Origin: Candidatus Aminicenantota bacterium
GTDB lineage: Bacteria > Acidobacteriota > Aminicenantia > Aminicenantales > Saccharicenantaceae
Direction: 5' to 3'
Assembly (NCBI GenBank): GCA_022867105.1
Contig: JALHVH010000307.1
Location: 1 to 27,081 of the forward strand
DNA: 27,081 nt
The notes beneath the pieces were generated by a model that worked only from the letters and a program-made list of their open reading frames with translations, made no database searches and had not been told where the DNA came from. Position numbers and translations under genes: made by a program. Numbering within the stretch: position 1 is the stretch's first letter; every line of letters begins with the position of its first letter. Shown piece by piece: positions 14,904-22,478 of this stretch.

Positions 14904-16217
14904 ATGAGCACGAATATGGATATTAAAAAACCGTCCGGAAAGCTCGGGGTCATGACCGTCGGCATGGGCGCCGTGGCCACGACCTTCATCGCCGGCGTCA
15001 TATCCATCCGGAAGGGCCTCTCCAAACCCATCGGGTCGCTGACCCAGATGGGAACGATACGCCTGGGGAAGCGGACGGAAAAGAAGAACCCCATGATCAA
15101 GGACTTCATCGATCTGGCCGGCCTCGACGATCTCATCTTCGGGGGCTGGGACATCTTCCCCGACAACGCTTATGAAGCGGCCGTCAAGGCCGGGGTCCTG
15201 CGCCGCGAGCACCTCGACCCGGTCCGGGAGGAATTGGACGCCCTCAAGCCCTGGCTCGCCGTCTTCGACCAGAGGTACGTGAAGAACCTGCACGGCGATA
15301 ACGTCAAAAAGGCCGCGACGAAGTACGACTACGCCCGCCTCCTCATCGAAGATATCCGGAAGTTCAAGGAAGAGAACAAGCTCGACCGCCTGGTCATGGT
15401 CTGGTGCGCCTCGACCGAGATCTTCTTGAAAAAGGAGCCGATTCACGAAACCATCGAATCCTTCGAGAAGGCCATGAAGGAGAACCACCCGTCCATCGCC
15501 CCAAGCATGATCTACGCCTACGCCGCGCTCATGTCGGGTGTTCCTTTCGCCAACGGCGCGCCGAACCTGACCGTGGACATCCCGGCCATCTGGCAGCTCG
15601 CCCGCGAAAAGGGAGTGCCCATCTCCGGCAAGGATTTCAAGACCGGGCAGACCCTGATGAAGACCATCCTCGCCCCCGGATTCAAGGCGCGGCTCCTCGG
15701 CCTCAACGGCTGGTTCTCGACCAACATCCTCGGCAACCGCGACGGAGAGGTCCTCGACGACCCCGAATCGTTCAAGACCAAGGAGGAGAGCAAGCTGAGT
15801 GTCCTCGAGTACATCCTCCAGCCCGATGTCTATCCCGACCTTTACAGCAAATACACCCACAAGGTCCGGATCAATTATTATCCTCCCCGGGGCGACAACA
15901 AGGAGGGCTGGGACAACATTGACATCTTCGGCTGGATGGGCTACCCGATGCAGATCAAGGTCGACTTCCTTTGCCGGGACAGCATCCTGGCCGCCCCCAT
16001 CGTCCTCGACCTCGTCCTGTTCATGGACCTGGCCCGGCGGGCCGGGATGAAAGGGATCCAGGAGTGGCTGTCCTTCTATTTCAAGAGCCCGATGTGCGCG
16101 CCGGAGCTATACCCGGAGCACGACCTCTTCATCCAGCTCATGAAGCTAAAGAACACGCTCCGCCACCTCAAGGGCGAGGAGCTCATCACCCACCTGGGAC
16201 TTGAATACTACGACTGA
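14904..16217 (+). CDS. ino1: Inositol-3-phosphate synthase (myo-inositol-1-phosphate synthase)
   Basis: Converts glucose-6-phosphate to 1L-myo-inositol-1-phosphate using bound NAD+. It has 437 residues, within the prokaryotic range. Residues 15-26 hold the dinucleotide loop (VMTVGMGAVAT). NGAPNLTVDIPAI, SGKDFKTGQTLMK, ILGNRDG, FKTKEESK and CRDSILAAPIVLDL match the conserved active-site blocks of the family. The eukaryotic SYNHLGNNDG block appears here as FSTNILGNRDG. The ATG has GGAGG about 8 bases upstream. Its 3' end overlaps the convergent ornithine-cyclodeaminase-family gene by 10 bp. A CDP-alcohol phosphatidyltransferase 2.5 kb away could use the product to make phosphatidylinositol phosphate. 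Confidence 0.93.
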   Translation: MSTNMDIKKPSGKLGVMTVGMGAVATTFIAGVISIRKGLSKPIGSLTQMGTIRLGKRTEKKNPMIKDFIDLAGLDDLIFGGWDIFPDNAYEAAVKAGVLRREHLDPVREELDALKPWLAVFDQRYVKNLHGDNVKKAATKYDYARLLIEDIRKFKEENKLDRLVMVWCASTEIFLKKEPIHETIESFEKAMKENHPSIAPSMIYAYAALMSGVPFANGAPNLTVDIPAIWQLAREKGVPISGKDFKTGQTLMKTILAPGFKARLLGLNGWFSTNILGNRDGEVLDDPESFKTKEESKLSVLEYILQPDVYPDLYSKYTHKVRINYYPPRGDNKEGWDNIDIFGWMGYPMQIKVDFLCRDSILAAPIVLDLVLFMDLARRAGMKGIQEWLSFYFKSPMCAPELYPEHDLFIQLMKLKNTLRHLKGEELITHLGLEYYD

Positions 16218-17167
16218 TACTTTTTTATCGCTTCGAAGACGGCCTTGCTGATCTGAATGTCCTGGACGGCGACACCCGTCAGGTCGGCCACCGTGATCTC
16301 ATCCCCGGACGCGCGCCGGAGGCCGGGGTCCATGATGACGTTCCCAAGCTCGACGAGGCGCTCTTTCGTGATCGCCCCCGCCTGCATGGCCCTGAAGCTC
16401 TCCCCGCGCTGGAGCGACTGGCTGAGGCTGTCCACGACGATCCTGTCGGCTCGGGCGAGGATGTCGGGATCGAGCTCCTGTTTTTCGACCGTGTCCGAGC
16501 CCATAGCCGTGATGTGGGTTCCCCGGCGGACCTGCCCGGCCCGGAGGAGCGGCTTCGTCGCCGGGGTGCAGGTGACGATGACGTTGCACGAAGCGGCCAC
16601 TTCGCCGGGATCGAGCGTCGTCACGATCCGGAACCCGAGAGGCTCCATGTCGGCCCGGTAAGCGTCCAACTCGTCCTGGTTCAGGCCCCAGACCATGACG
16701 TCCGAAAATTCCCGGACACGCCTGAGGTATTCGAGCTGCATCCGGCCCTGGACGCCCGCACCGAGGATCCCGGCCCGGACCACCTTCTCCGGCGCGAGGT
16801 ACTTGGCGGCGACCGCCCCGGCCGCCGCGGTTCGGACGTTCGTGAGGTGGCCTTCGTCGAGGAGGATAGCCTTCGGCTCTCCCGTTCTTTGGCTGAAAAG
16901 GAGCATCATCCCGTCGGACAAGGAGATGCCGGGCCTCTCGATCCCATAGAACCCCGAAGCGATCTTGATGACGTAATAGTCGTCGCCCTTGATGTAGCCG
17001 TATTTGATATGGACATCACCCGGGGGGTCCTCGAAGATCATTTCGCCGACGGGCGGCACGACGACTTCGCCCCTCGAATAGGCACAGAAGCCTTCCTCGA
17101 TCAGAGGGATGGGGTCGATCCCCCGGAGCGCCTCCTTGATCTCGCCGAGCGAAACCAGGACCGTCAT
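16208..17167 (-). CDS. Ornithine cyclodeaminase / mu-crystallin family protein
   Basis: A 319-residue NAD(P)-dependent enzyme of the family that includes ornithine cyclodeaminase, alanine dehydrogenase (archaeal type) and ketimine reductases. Seen are HIKYGY and YVIKIASGFYG (substrate lysine region), LTNVRTAAAGAVAAKYLA with the conserved Arg, the Rossmann loop GILGAGVQGRMQLEYL, ITAMGSDTVEKQELD, and the catalytic-Asp block VADLTGVAVQD. The start ATG overlaps the ACT gene stop in an ATGA, so the two are translationally coupled. A longer upstream frame exists but only reads through the ACT gene. The natural substrate is unclear; coupling to an ACT protein suggests amino-acid-responsive control. 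Confidence 0.88.
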   Translation of the reverse strand: MTVLVSLGEIKEALRGIDPIPLIEEGFCAYSRGEVVVPPVGEMIFEDPPGDVHIKYGYIKGDDYYVIKIASGFYGIERPGISLSDGMMLLFSQRTGEPKAILLDEGHLTNVRTAAAGAVAAKYLAPEKVVRAGILGAGVQGRMQLEYLRRVREFSDVMVWGLNQDELDAYRADMEPLGFRIVTTLDPGEVAASCNVIVTCTPATKPLLRAGQVRRGTHITAMGSDTVEKQELDPDILARADRIVVDSLSQSLQRGESFRAMQAGAITKERLVELGNVIMDPGLRRASGDEITVADLTGVAVQDIQISKAVFEAIKKYQS

Positions 17168-17568
17168 CGTCTCTTCCCCTCGACCATGAATCCCATCTTT
17201 TCCATGCAGGCGAGGGCCTTTTCCAGGTCCCTGGCCTTGACCAGGATGTGGTCGGTCGAATAGGCGGAGAGGGCGCAGATGCTGATGCCCGCTTTGGCCA
17301 GCGCGCCCGAGACGCGCGCCAGAAAACCGATGAGCCCGAACGGAAGGATCATGTCGAAGGTGATGATCTTCCAGCCCGCGTCGAAGGCCAGGAGGTTCGC
17401 GGTCCGAAGCCTGGATTCCTCGACGAGGCACGTCGTCTCCTTCCTGTCTCGGATGACGGCGACCGCCCCGCGGCAGGGCCGTTCGGCCTTGACCATGGCA
17501 TAGGTCCCTTCCCAGACATAGACCTTTCCGTCCTTCGGAATATTTCTGAGATTCAGTTTGTTTCCCAT
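17164..17568 (-). CDS. ACT-domain amino-acid-binding protein (CASTOR/ACT_7-like)
   Basis: A 134-residue protein made of two ACT-like halves. The second half carries the recognisable ITFDMILPFGLIGFLARVSG...AGISICALSAYSTDHILVK pattern, in which LARVSGALAKAGISI is the ligand-binding turn and helix. This is the stand-alone class related to the arginine sensor CASTOR fold. It has no catalytic domain. The following gene starts within its stop codon, so it is probably a regulatory partner of, or in the same pathway as, the ornithine-cyclodeaminase-like enzyme (inference). Confidence 0.8.
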   Translation of the reverse strand: MGNKLNLRNIPKDGKVYVWEGTYAMVKAERPCRGAVAVIRDRKETTCLVEESRLRTANLLAFDAGWKIITFDMILPFGLIGFLARVSGALAKAGISICALSAYSTDHILVKARDLEKALACMEKMGFMVEGKRR

Positions 17569-17662
17569 CTTCCCATTCCTGTCACGATCGGCATTATTTT
17601 ACCGGATGTCGCGAACATGGTCAAACCCATAATCTTGATAAACTCATCAAGGCGCGACTGAG

Positions 17663-17696
17663 GAGGTAGTGGTCAAACCGACTTTTTTGCTATAAT
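17663..17696 (+). promoter_or_regulatory. TATAAT -10 box preceded by a degraded half of the GGTCAAAC repeat
   Basis: TATAAT lies at 17691-17696, only 13 bases before the EamA start codon. No -35 consensus lies at 16-18 bases. The sequence at 17663-17690 (GGTAGTGGTCAAACCGAC, then a T run) matches about 22 of 27 positions of one arm of the palindrome before dnaG. The promoter therefore seems to sit in the edge of a decayed repeat. With transcription starting near 17703, the leader would be under 10 bases. Confidence 0.4.
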
Positions 17697-17709
17697 CGCG
17701 CAGATCGAA

Positions 17710-18591
17710 ATGTGGGCCGTATTATCCGTCCTTTACGCGTTCTCCATGGCCATGGTCAACATGATGGATAAGTTCGTGCTGTCCCGCTGGAGGCTGAAGC
17801 CGATCGTGCTCCTTCTCATCCTCGGGCTCACGGGCCTCTTGCCCGCGCCGGTCATCCTCGTCGCCCGCGGGTTCTCGCCGCTTTCCTGGAAGGTCGTCCT
17901 CACGGCCGGGGCGGCCGGCCTCTTCTACGTCCTGATGTCAACCCTCTATTTTCTGGCCGCCAAGTCCGAAGAGATCTCCAGGGTCGTCCCGCTCTTCTAT
18001 CTTTCGCCGCTCTTCGTCTCCGTCCTGGCTTGGGCCTTCCTGGGCGAACGGCTCGGGGCGGGCGAGTACGCCGGGATCCTTCTCCTCATGGCCGGGGCCA
18101 TTCTGATCAACTCAAGGTCCGGAGCCCTGTTCCGGCCCGGGAAAGCCTTCCGGCTGATGATCCTGGCGGCCTTCGTGCTCGCGCTCTACATGATCGCCGT
18201 AAAACAGGCCTTGAAGGGGTCGGACTTCTGGACGGTGTTCGCCCTGGTCCGGCTGTGGACGTTCATCGTCCTTATCCCCTGGCTCATCCGCCGCCGGTCC
18301 GACCTCAAGGCCGCCATCCGCGATCGCGGCCCCAAGATCATCGGGATCATGTCGGTCAACGAGATCTTCGCCCTGGCCGCTACCATCTGCAGCGTTGCGG
18401 CCGTCTCCCTCGGGCCCGTCACGTTGGTCACCGCCCTCTCCTCCCTCCAGCCGTTCTTCGTTCTCGTTTTTGCCCTGCTCTTCAGCCGGTTCCTGCCAGG
18501 CGTCCTGAAAGAGGAGACCGGGGCCCCGACGGTGCTCCTCAAGCTGGCTTCCATCGCGCTCATGTTCGCCGGCGCGGTGCTGATCACATGA
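17710..18591 (+). CDS. EamA/DMT-superfamily transporter
   Basis: A 293-residue inner-membrane protein with about ten hydrophobic helices in two EamA-like halves. The first half ends LSPLFVSVLAWAFLGERLGAGEYAGILLLMAGAILI, the usual ExL-GxxLxxxGxxLI signature of drug/metabolite transporters. The second half ends SSLQPFFVLVFALLFSRFLP...IALMFAGAVLIT. Substrates range widely in this family (amino acids, nucleotide sugars, lipid-linked precursors) and cannot be assigned here. There is no Shine-Dalgarno sequence before the ATG and a -10 box is very near, so translation may be almost leaderless. Confidence 0.85.
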   Translation: MWAVLSVLYAFSMAMVNMMDKFVLSRWRLKPIVLLLILGLTGLLPAPVILVARGFSPLSWKVVLTAGAAGLFYVLMSTLYFLAAKSEEISRVVPLFYLSPLFVSVLAWAFLGERLGAGEYAGILLLMAGAILINSRSGALFRPGKAFRLMILAAFVLALYMIAVKQALKGSDFWTVFALVRLWTFIVLIPWLIRRRSDLKAAIRDRGPKIIGIMSVNEIFALAATICSVAAVSLGPVTLVTALSSLQPFFVLVFALLFSRFLPGVLKEETGAPTVLLKLASIALMFAGAVLIT

Positions 18592-18688
18592 GAAGAAAGA
18601 ATCCCATCGGCATTATTTTTGGGAGGGGACGCTTGATTATTGAGGGCATCGGTTCTATGATTCAAGCTCATTCATCAAAGGTCCGAGC

Positions 18689-19333
18689 ATGATGACGAAC
18701 GGTCCAAACGAAAAGGCGTTCCGGTTCCTGCCCAGGGGATTGATCATCCGGATCCTGAGCTTTTTCGACAAGGTGTCGATCCTTTTCGTCAAGCTCCGCA
18801 TCCATCCCAACACACTGACCTACCTCGGCTTCGCCGCGGGATTCGGTGTCGGGCTCTTTTATTTTCTGGAGCGGCCCATCTGGGCCATGGTCCTCATCTT
18901 TCTCTGCGGGGTCTTAGACATCCTGGACGGCAAGGTCGCCGCGAACTCCAACCGGAAGAGCCTCTTCGGAGCGATCCTGGATTCGAGCTTCGACCGCTAC
19001 ACGGAATTCTTCATGTACATGGGCCTCGCCTATCATTTCCGGACGCAATGGACCCTCTGGGTGATCTTTTGCGCCTTCCTGGGATCCACGATGGTCAGTT
19101 ACACCCGGGCCCGGGCCGAAGGACTCGGCATAGATTGCCAAGTGGGCATCATGCAGAGGGCCGAGCGGCTCATCCTGCTTTTCGCCGGGACCGCCGTCGG
19201 CCTCGCCTTCAAGATCTATGACCCCGCCATGACCGCCGTCCTGGTCTTTATCGCCCTCGCCTCCAACATCACGGCCGTCCAGAGACTCGCCTATGTCAGG
19301 AGATACGAGAAACAGAAGACCGGAGGCCGGTAG
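18689..19333 (+). CDS. CDP-alcohol phosphatidyltransferase, probably phosphatidylinositol-phosphate synthase-like
   Basis: A 214-residue membrane enzyme that joins CDP-diacylglycerol to an alcohol. The metal-binding motif is D77-IL-D80-G ... G94-AIL-D98-SSF-D102, with all four aspartates present. The usual AR after DGxx reads AA (84-85). Residues around 130-150 (SYTRARAEGLGI, then VGIMQRAER) resemble the basic inositol-phosphate pocket of bacterial and archaeal PIP synthases. Ino1 lies 2.5 kb upstream on the same strand, which fits the reaction CDP-DAG plus inositol-1-phosphate. The start ATG at 18689 has a modest AAAGG site. The gene ends 3 bp from convergent glmU. Specificity is inferred; phosphatidylglycerophosphate synthase is the alternative. 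Confidence 0.85.
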   Translation: MMTNGPNEKAFRFLPRGLIIRILSFFDKVSILFVKLRIHPNTLTYLGFAAGFGVGLFYFLERPIWAMVLIFLCGVLDILDGKVAANSNRKSLFGAILDSSFDRYTEFFMYMGLAYHFRTQWTLWVIFCAFLGSTMVSYTRARAEGLGIDCQVGIMQRAERLILLFAGTAVGLAFKIYDPAMTAVLVFIALASNITAVQRLAYVRRYEKQKTGGR

Positions 19334-19336
19334 CCC

Positions 19337-20632
19337 TTATCTTCTTTTCCGTCGGACCCAGCCCGTCTTTTCGACCTGGCGGGCCCGGGCGACGGCCAGG
19401 GCTTCGGGACTGACGTCTTTAGTGATCGTGGACCCGGCAGCCACGTAGGCCCCCTTCCCGACCTTGACCGGAGCGACGAGCTCGGTCCCCGATCCGATGA
19501 ACACCCCGTCCCCGATGGTCGTCCGGTTCTTCCGGACCCCGTCGTAGTTGCAGGTGATCGTTCCGGCGCCGATGTTCACGTCCTCTCCGACCTCGCTGTC
19601 GCCGAGGTAGCTCAGGTGGAGCGCCCTGGAGCGAGAGCCGAAGACCGTGTTCTTCATCTCGACGAAATTTCCGACGCGGGCCCCGGGCTTAACCACGGTC
19701 TTAGCCCTGAGCCGGGAGAAGGGACCCGCCCGGGAATCGTCCTCGAGGGTGCAGTCTTCGATGTCGGTCGGGCCGAAGATCCTAACCCGGTCCCCGATCC
19801 GGGCGTTCCGGATGTAAACGAAGGGATGGACGCGGCAGTCCCTCCCGATCCGGGAATTCCCCTCGATGATGACGGAGGGATGGATCACCGTATCTTCGCC
19901 CACGCGAACGTCGAGGTCGATCCAGGCCGAAGAAGGGTCCAGGAAGGAAACACCCTTGAGGGCGAGGGCGCGGATCTTCCGGACACGGAGGAAGGCCGCG
20001 GCGAGGGCCAGGTCGTAGCGCGTCCCGACCTCGAAAAGTTCCACGGCTTTCCGGGCCCGGTACACCCCGGATCGTCCGCTCCCGGCGAGAAGGCGGACAA
20101 CGTCGTTCAACGGGAAAGGGCGCCGGCCCTGACGACGGAGCTTGCTCAACGCCTTTAAAAGATCGCGGGCCTTGAATGCGCAGACGGCGCCTCCCGAACC
20201 CGCAGGGGGAATTTCGAGAGGGGCTCCCGGCGCGCAGAGCACGGTCACGGAATATTCCCGTTTCCTGTGCGTCCGAAGGAGGGCTTTCAGTGTAGGGCCG
20301 GTGAGCAAAGGCATGTTGGATGGAACGACGAGGACATCTCTTCCGGCCTTGAGCGCTAGGGCGTGCCTCGCGGATAAGACGGCCCCTCCCGTCCCCAGGT
20401 CTTCCTTCTGCCGGATGAGCTCAAGGCCCGCGCCTGCGAAGGAACGCGCAAACTCCTCCCTCCGGTCGCCCACGACGGCAAATGTCCGGGACGGCCTCAA
20501 CGCCCGGACGGCGTCGAGAACGAGCGCCGCCATGGGCTTGCCGAGAATGGGGTGAAGGGCCTTGGGCGTCCTCGATCTGAAGCGGGAGCCTTTCCCTCCG
20601 GCCAGGATGAGGACGATAGGTTTCGTGTTCAT
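19337..20632 (-). CDS. glmU: GlmU-like protein: intact acetyltransferase, degenerate uridylyltransferase domain
   Basis: GlmU normally acetylates glucosamine-1-phosphate and then uridylylates it to UDP-GlcNAc. This 431-residue homologue is about 25 shorter than usual. The C-terminal left-handed beta-helix has the acetyltransferase residues: R309, K327, H339 and Y342 in LHLSYLGD, N362 in NIGAGTITCNYDG, and K368. The N-terminal domain keeps the P-loop LAGGKGSRFRSRTPKALH and LGTGGAV. The Mg-binding Asp of YGDVPL is N106 (PSNMPL). The segment carrying the GYGR motif, catalytic-region Glu and EINTG is missing, and VNNR is replaced by VGTR. The domain may be inactive or altered. The start is the ATG at 20632, overlapping the TPR gene stop (ATGA). 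A longer frame only runs through the TPR gene. Confidence 0.85.
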   Translation of the reverse strand: MNTKPIVLILAGGKGSRFRSRTPKALHPILGKPMAALVLDAVRALRPSRTFAVVGDRREEFARSFAGAGLELIRQKEDLGTGGAVLSARHALALKAGRDVLVVPSNMPLLTGPTLKALLRTHRKREYSVTVLCAPGAPLEIPPAGSGGAVCAFKARDLLKALSKLRRQGRRPFPLNDVVRLLAGSGRSGVYRARKAVELFEVGTRYDLALAAAFLRVRKIRALALKGVSFLDPSSAWIDLDVRVGEDTVIHPSVIIEGNSRIGRDCRVHPFVYIRNARIGDRVRIFGPTDIEDCTLEDDSRAGPFSRLRAKTVVKPGARVGNFVEMKNTVFGSRSRALHLSYLGDSEVGEDVNIGAGTITCNYDGVRKNRTTIGDGVFIGSGTELVAPVKVGKGAYVAAGSTITKDVSPEALAVARARQVEKTGWVRRKRR

Positions 20633-21135
20633 GCCAGACGGGTGATGACCTTGAACCTCTTGTCTTCCCAGAGGGGCGCGAAATCGGCCTCGTTCTGGGC
20701 CAGGACGGCGAAGAGCTTGTCCTTCTGGATCGCCTTCTTCAGGGATTCCAGGCAATCGTCGGCCTGTCCCAGCCGGCAGCGGACGTCGGATATGAGGTAA
20801 TGGATCTTGGCTTCGTCGGTTTTGAATTCCAGGGCCTTTTCAAGGAGCTTGAGGGCCCCGTCGAGGTCCCCGGAATTGATCTTGTAGACGGCATAATGGA
20901 AATGGTCTTCGAACGTTTTGATTTGGACGGTCTCTTTCTTGGGCCGTTTCATGGCGATGGCGATGTAGATCCGGGCCCGGTCGACCAGTTCACGTTCCTC
21001 GGCGTACTTCTCGACGAAAGATTTGAGCCCGGCGGCGGCTTTTTGCATCTCCCCCTTATGGAAATCCTTCATGGCCTGGCCGAACGCGGCCAGGGCCTTC
21101 TGGTATTCGTCCTTTTTTTGCTTCTGCTCGCTCAC
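20629..21135 (-). CDS. Small TPR-like helical repeat protein
   Basis: A 168-residue soluble, charged helical protein. TPR-like helix pairs are visible: residues 11-46 (ALAAFGQAMKDFHKGEMQKA) and about 80-145 (FHYAVYKINSGDLDGALKLL, then LISDVRCRLGQADDCLESLK). The C-terminus FAPLWEDKRFKVITRL is a common end for such proteins. I choose the GTG at 21135, with GGAG six bases upstream, over the TTG at 21141, whose spacing would be nil. It is coupled to glmU by an ATGA overlap and has a good promoter. TPR proteins act as scaffolds; a role with GlmU or the envelope is only suggested by position. Confidence 0.78.
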   Translation of the reverse strand: MSEQKQKKDEYQKALAAFGQAMKDFHKGEMQKAAAGLKSFVEKYAEERELVDRARIYIAIAMKRPKKETVQIKTFEDHFHYAVYKINSGDLDGALKLLEKALEFKTDEAKIHYLISDVRCRLGQADDCLESLKKAIQKDKLFAVLAQNEADFAPLWEDKRFKVITRLA

Positions 21136-21173
21136 TGGCAACTCCGTAATAAATATATGTTTTTGCAGCGTTC

Positions 21174-21202
21174 ATTCTACACCATCTCCGCGGACTTGAC
21201 AA
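21174..21202 (-). promoter_or_regulatory. Promoter for the TPR-glmU operon (TTGTCA-17-TAGAAT)
   Basis: On the minus strand TTGTCA (21202-21197) and TAGAAT (21179-21174) are 17 bases apart. The start near 21167 gives a leader of about 30 bases with GGAG before the GTG. This separates the TPR-glmU unit from lpxC upstream. Confidence 0.65.
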
Positions 21203-21263
21203 GCCAAGAGAAGGAATTCCAAGCCCGGGGCGCGCCCTCCGTCGGCCGCGGCCTGACGTCCCG

Positions 21264-22100
21264 CTATTCCTGATAAGCCCCGTATTCCGGGTGGTCGAGG
21301 AGGAACTTGACGGCCTGGAGGTGGAGCCCGTGCCCGGCCTTCCGGGCCACGAACCGTCCGGAGATCGGGCATCCGAGGAGGTAGAGGTCGCCGACGAGGT
21401 CCAGGACCTTGTGGCGTACGAATTCGTCCGGGAAGCGGAGGGGCCCGTTGACGACCTTTTCGGCGTCCAGGATGAGGGCGTTCGCGAAGGACCCGCCCAG
21501 GGCCAGCCCCTGCCTCTGAAGTTCGGGAACGTCCTTGAGGAAGCCGAACGTCCGGGCCGGGGCGATCCCGGCGCGGAAGGTCCCTTCCGTCACCATGAGG
21601 TCGATCTCCTGCTTGCCGACGGCGGGATGGTCGAAATCAATGACATAGGAGATTTGGAACCCGGGGCCGGGCAGGACCTCGAGGGAGGCCTCTTCGGCTT
21701 CGATGACAAAACGCTTGAGAACCTTGAGGACTTTCTTCCCGGGGCCGACCGGGCGGGTCCCCGTTCCGGCCAGGGCTTCGACGAAGGGCAGGGCGCTCCC
21801 GTCGAGGATCGGGACCTCCCCGCCGCCGACCTCGATGAGGAGGCTGTCCACTCCGAAGCCGGACAAGGCAGCCAGGAGGTGTTCGACCGTCTGGATCCGG
21901 CAGCCCTCCACGGCCAGGTAAGAAGAGTTCCGGGCGCCCGCGGACCTGGGGTCGAGGGGGATCTCGAGGCCGTCCCCGTCGGTCCTCCGGAAGACAATCT
22001 CCCCCGAATCCGACGGCTTCAGGGCCAGGTCCACCACCTTGCCCGAATGGATCCCGATCCCCCTGAAGTTTAGTTCCTTTCCGATCGTCCTTTTTTCCAT
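21264..22100 (-). CDS. lpxC: UDP-3-O-acyl-N-acetylglucosamine deacetylase
   Basis: The committed step of lipid A synthesis; a zinc enzyme of the cytoplasm. It has 278 residues, near the family length once the start is set at the ATG at 22100, with GGAG about 10 bases upstream. A TTG 15 bases further out has no ribosome site. Zinc ligands H74 (TVEHLLAAL, with catalytic Glu E73), H230 and D234 (FVRHKVLDLVGDL) are present. So are H257 (AGHGLH), the general base/acid His, and ARTFGF and GGSFANALIL. It shows that the host makes lipid A-type outer membranes. The FabZ domain sometimes fused to LpxC is absent. Confidence 0.96.
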   Translation of the reverse strand: MEKRTIGKELNFRGIGIHSGKVVDLALKPSDSGEIVFRRTDGDGLEIPLDPRSAGARNSSYLAVEGCRIQTVEHLLAALSGFGVDSLLIEVGGGEVPILDGSALPFVEALAGTGTRPVGPGKKVLKVLKRFVIEAEEASLEVLPGPGFQISYVIDFDHPAVGKQEIDLMVTEGTFRAGIAPARTFGFLKDVPELQRQGLALGGSFANALILDAEKVVNGPLRFPDEFVRHKVLDLVGDLYLLGCPISGRFVARKAGHGLHLQAVKFLLDHPEYGAYQE

Positions 22101-22162
22101 TTTTTCCAGCTCCAAGCCTGAGAACCTATTTTAGGCCATCGCGAAGTATTATGGAAGGATGG

Positions 22163-22425
22163 AAGCATCTCTTTTCATGCGATTGAGTCAATAAGGGCTA
22201 AATTCTTACTGGGCGGCACTGGATGCCGTCCGTAAGCCCCCGTAGCGGAGGGGGGACCCGTCGGCTTATCCGATGGGGGGAACCGACGGGACTGGTTCCC
22301 CGGGGGCCGGGGGCCAAGGGCGGCTCCAGGCCGCCCATACTTCCCCTCGTCGGAGCAAAGAAGCGTGCCGACGAATGCCCCGTCCGGCTTCCAGACAACA
22401 CCTAATCACACAAGAAGAGATGCTT
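22163..22425 (+). repeat. Modular multi-hairpin intergenic repeat, copy 2 (no insert)
   Basis: This occupies most of the 378-bp gap between lpxC and larB. The core at 22213-22336 matches copy 1 (2488-2737, opposite strand) block by block: CGGCACTGGATGCCG, the CCCCCGTAGCGGAGGGGG hairpin, a GGGGAACC/GGTTCCCC stem around 22277-22300, and GGGCGGC/GCCGCCC at 22318-22336. Inverted repeats of 26 bp enclose it at 22163-22188 and 22400-22425. They agree at 20 of 26 positions and begin with a perfect AAGCATCTCTT. Their sequence is unrelated to the inverted repeats around copy 1. Short frames here give proline/arginine-rich products and are not genes. Confidence 0.75.
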
Positions 22426-22443
22426 ACTGGAAGGATTATGGAA

Positions 22444-22472
22444 TAGACGGTTTATTGGCCGTATGGTAGAAT
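22444..22472 (+). promoter_or_regulatory. Putative promoter for larB (TAGACG-17-TAGAAT), leaderless arrangement
   Basis: TAGAAT at 22467-22472 is preceded at 17 bases by TAGACG (22444-22449). A start 6-7 bases downstream would coincide with the larB GTG at 22479. No Shine-Dalgarno sequence precedes that GTG, so the transcript may be leaderless. Confidence 0.45.
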
Positions 22473-22478
22473 GAACAC

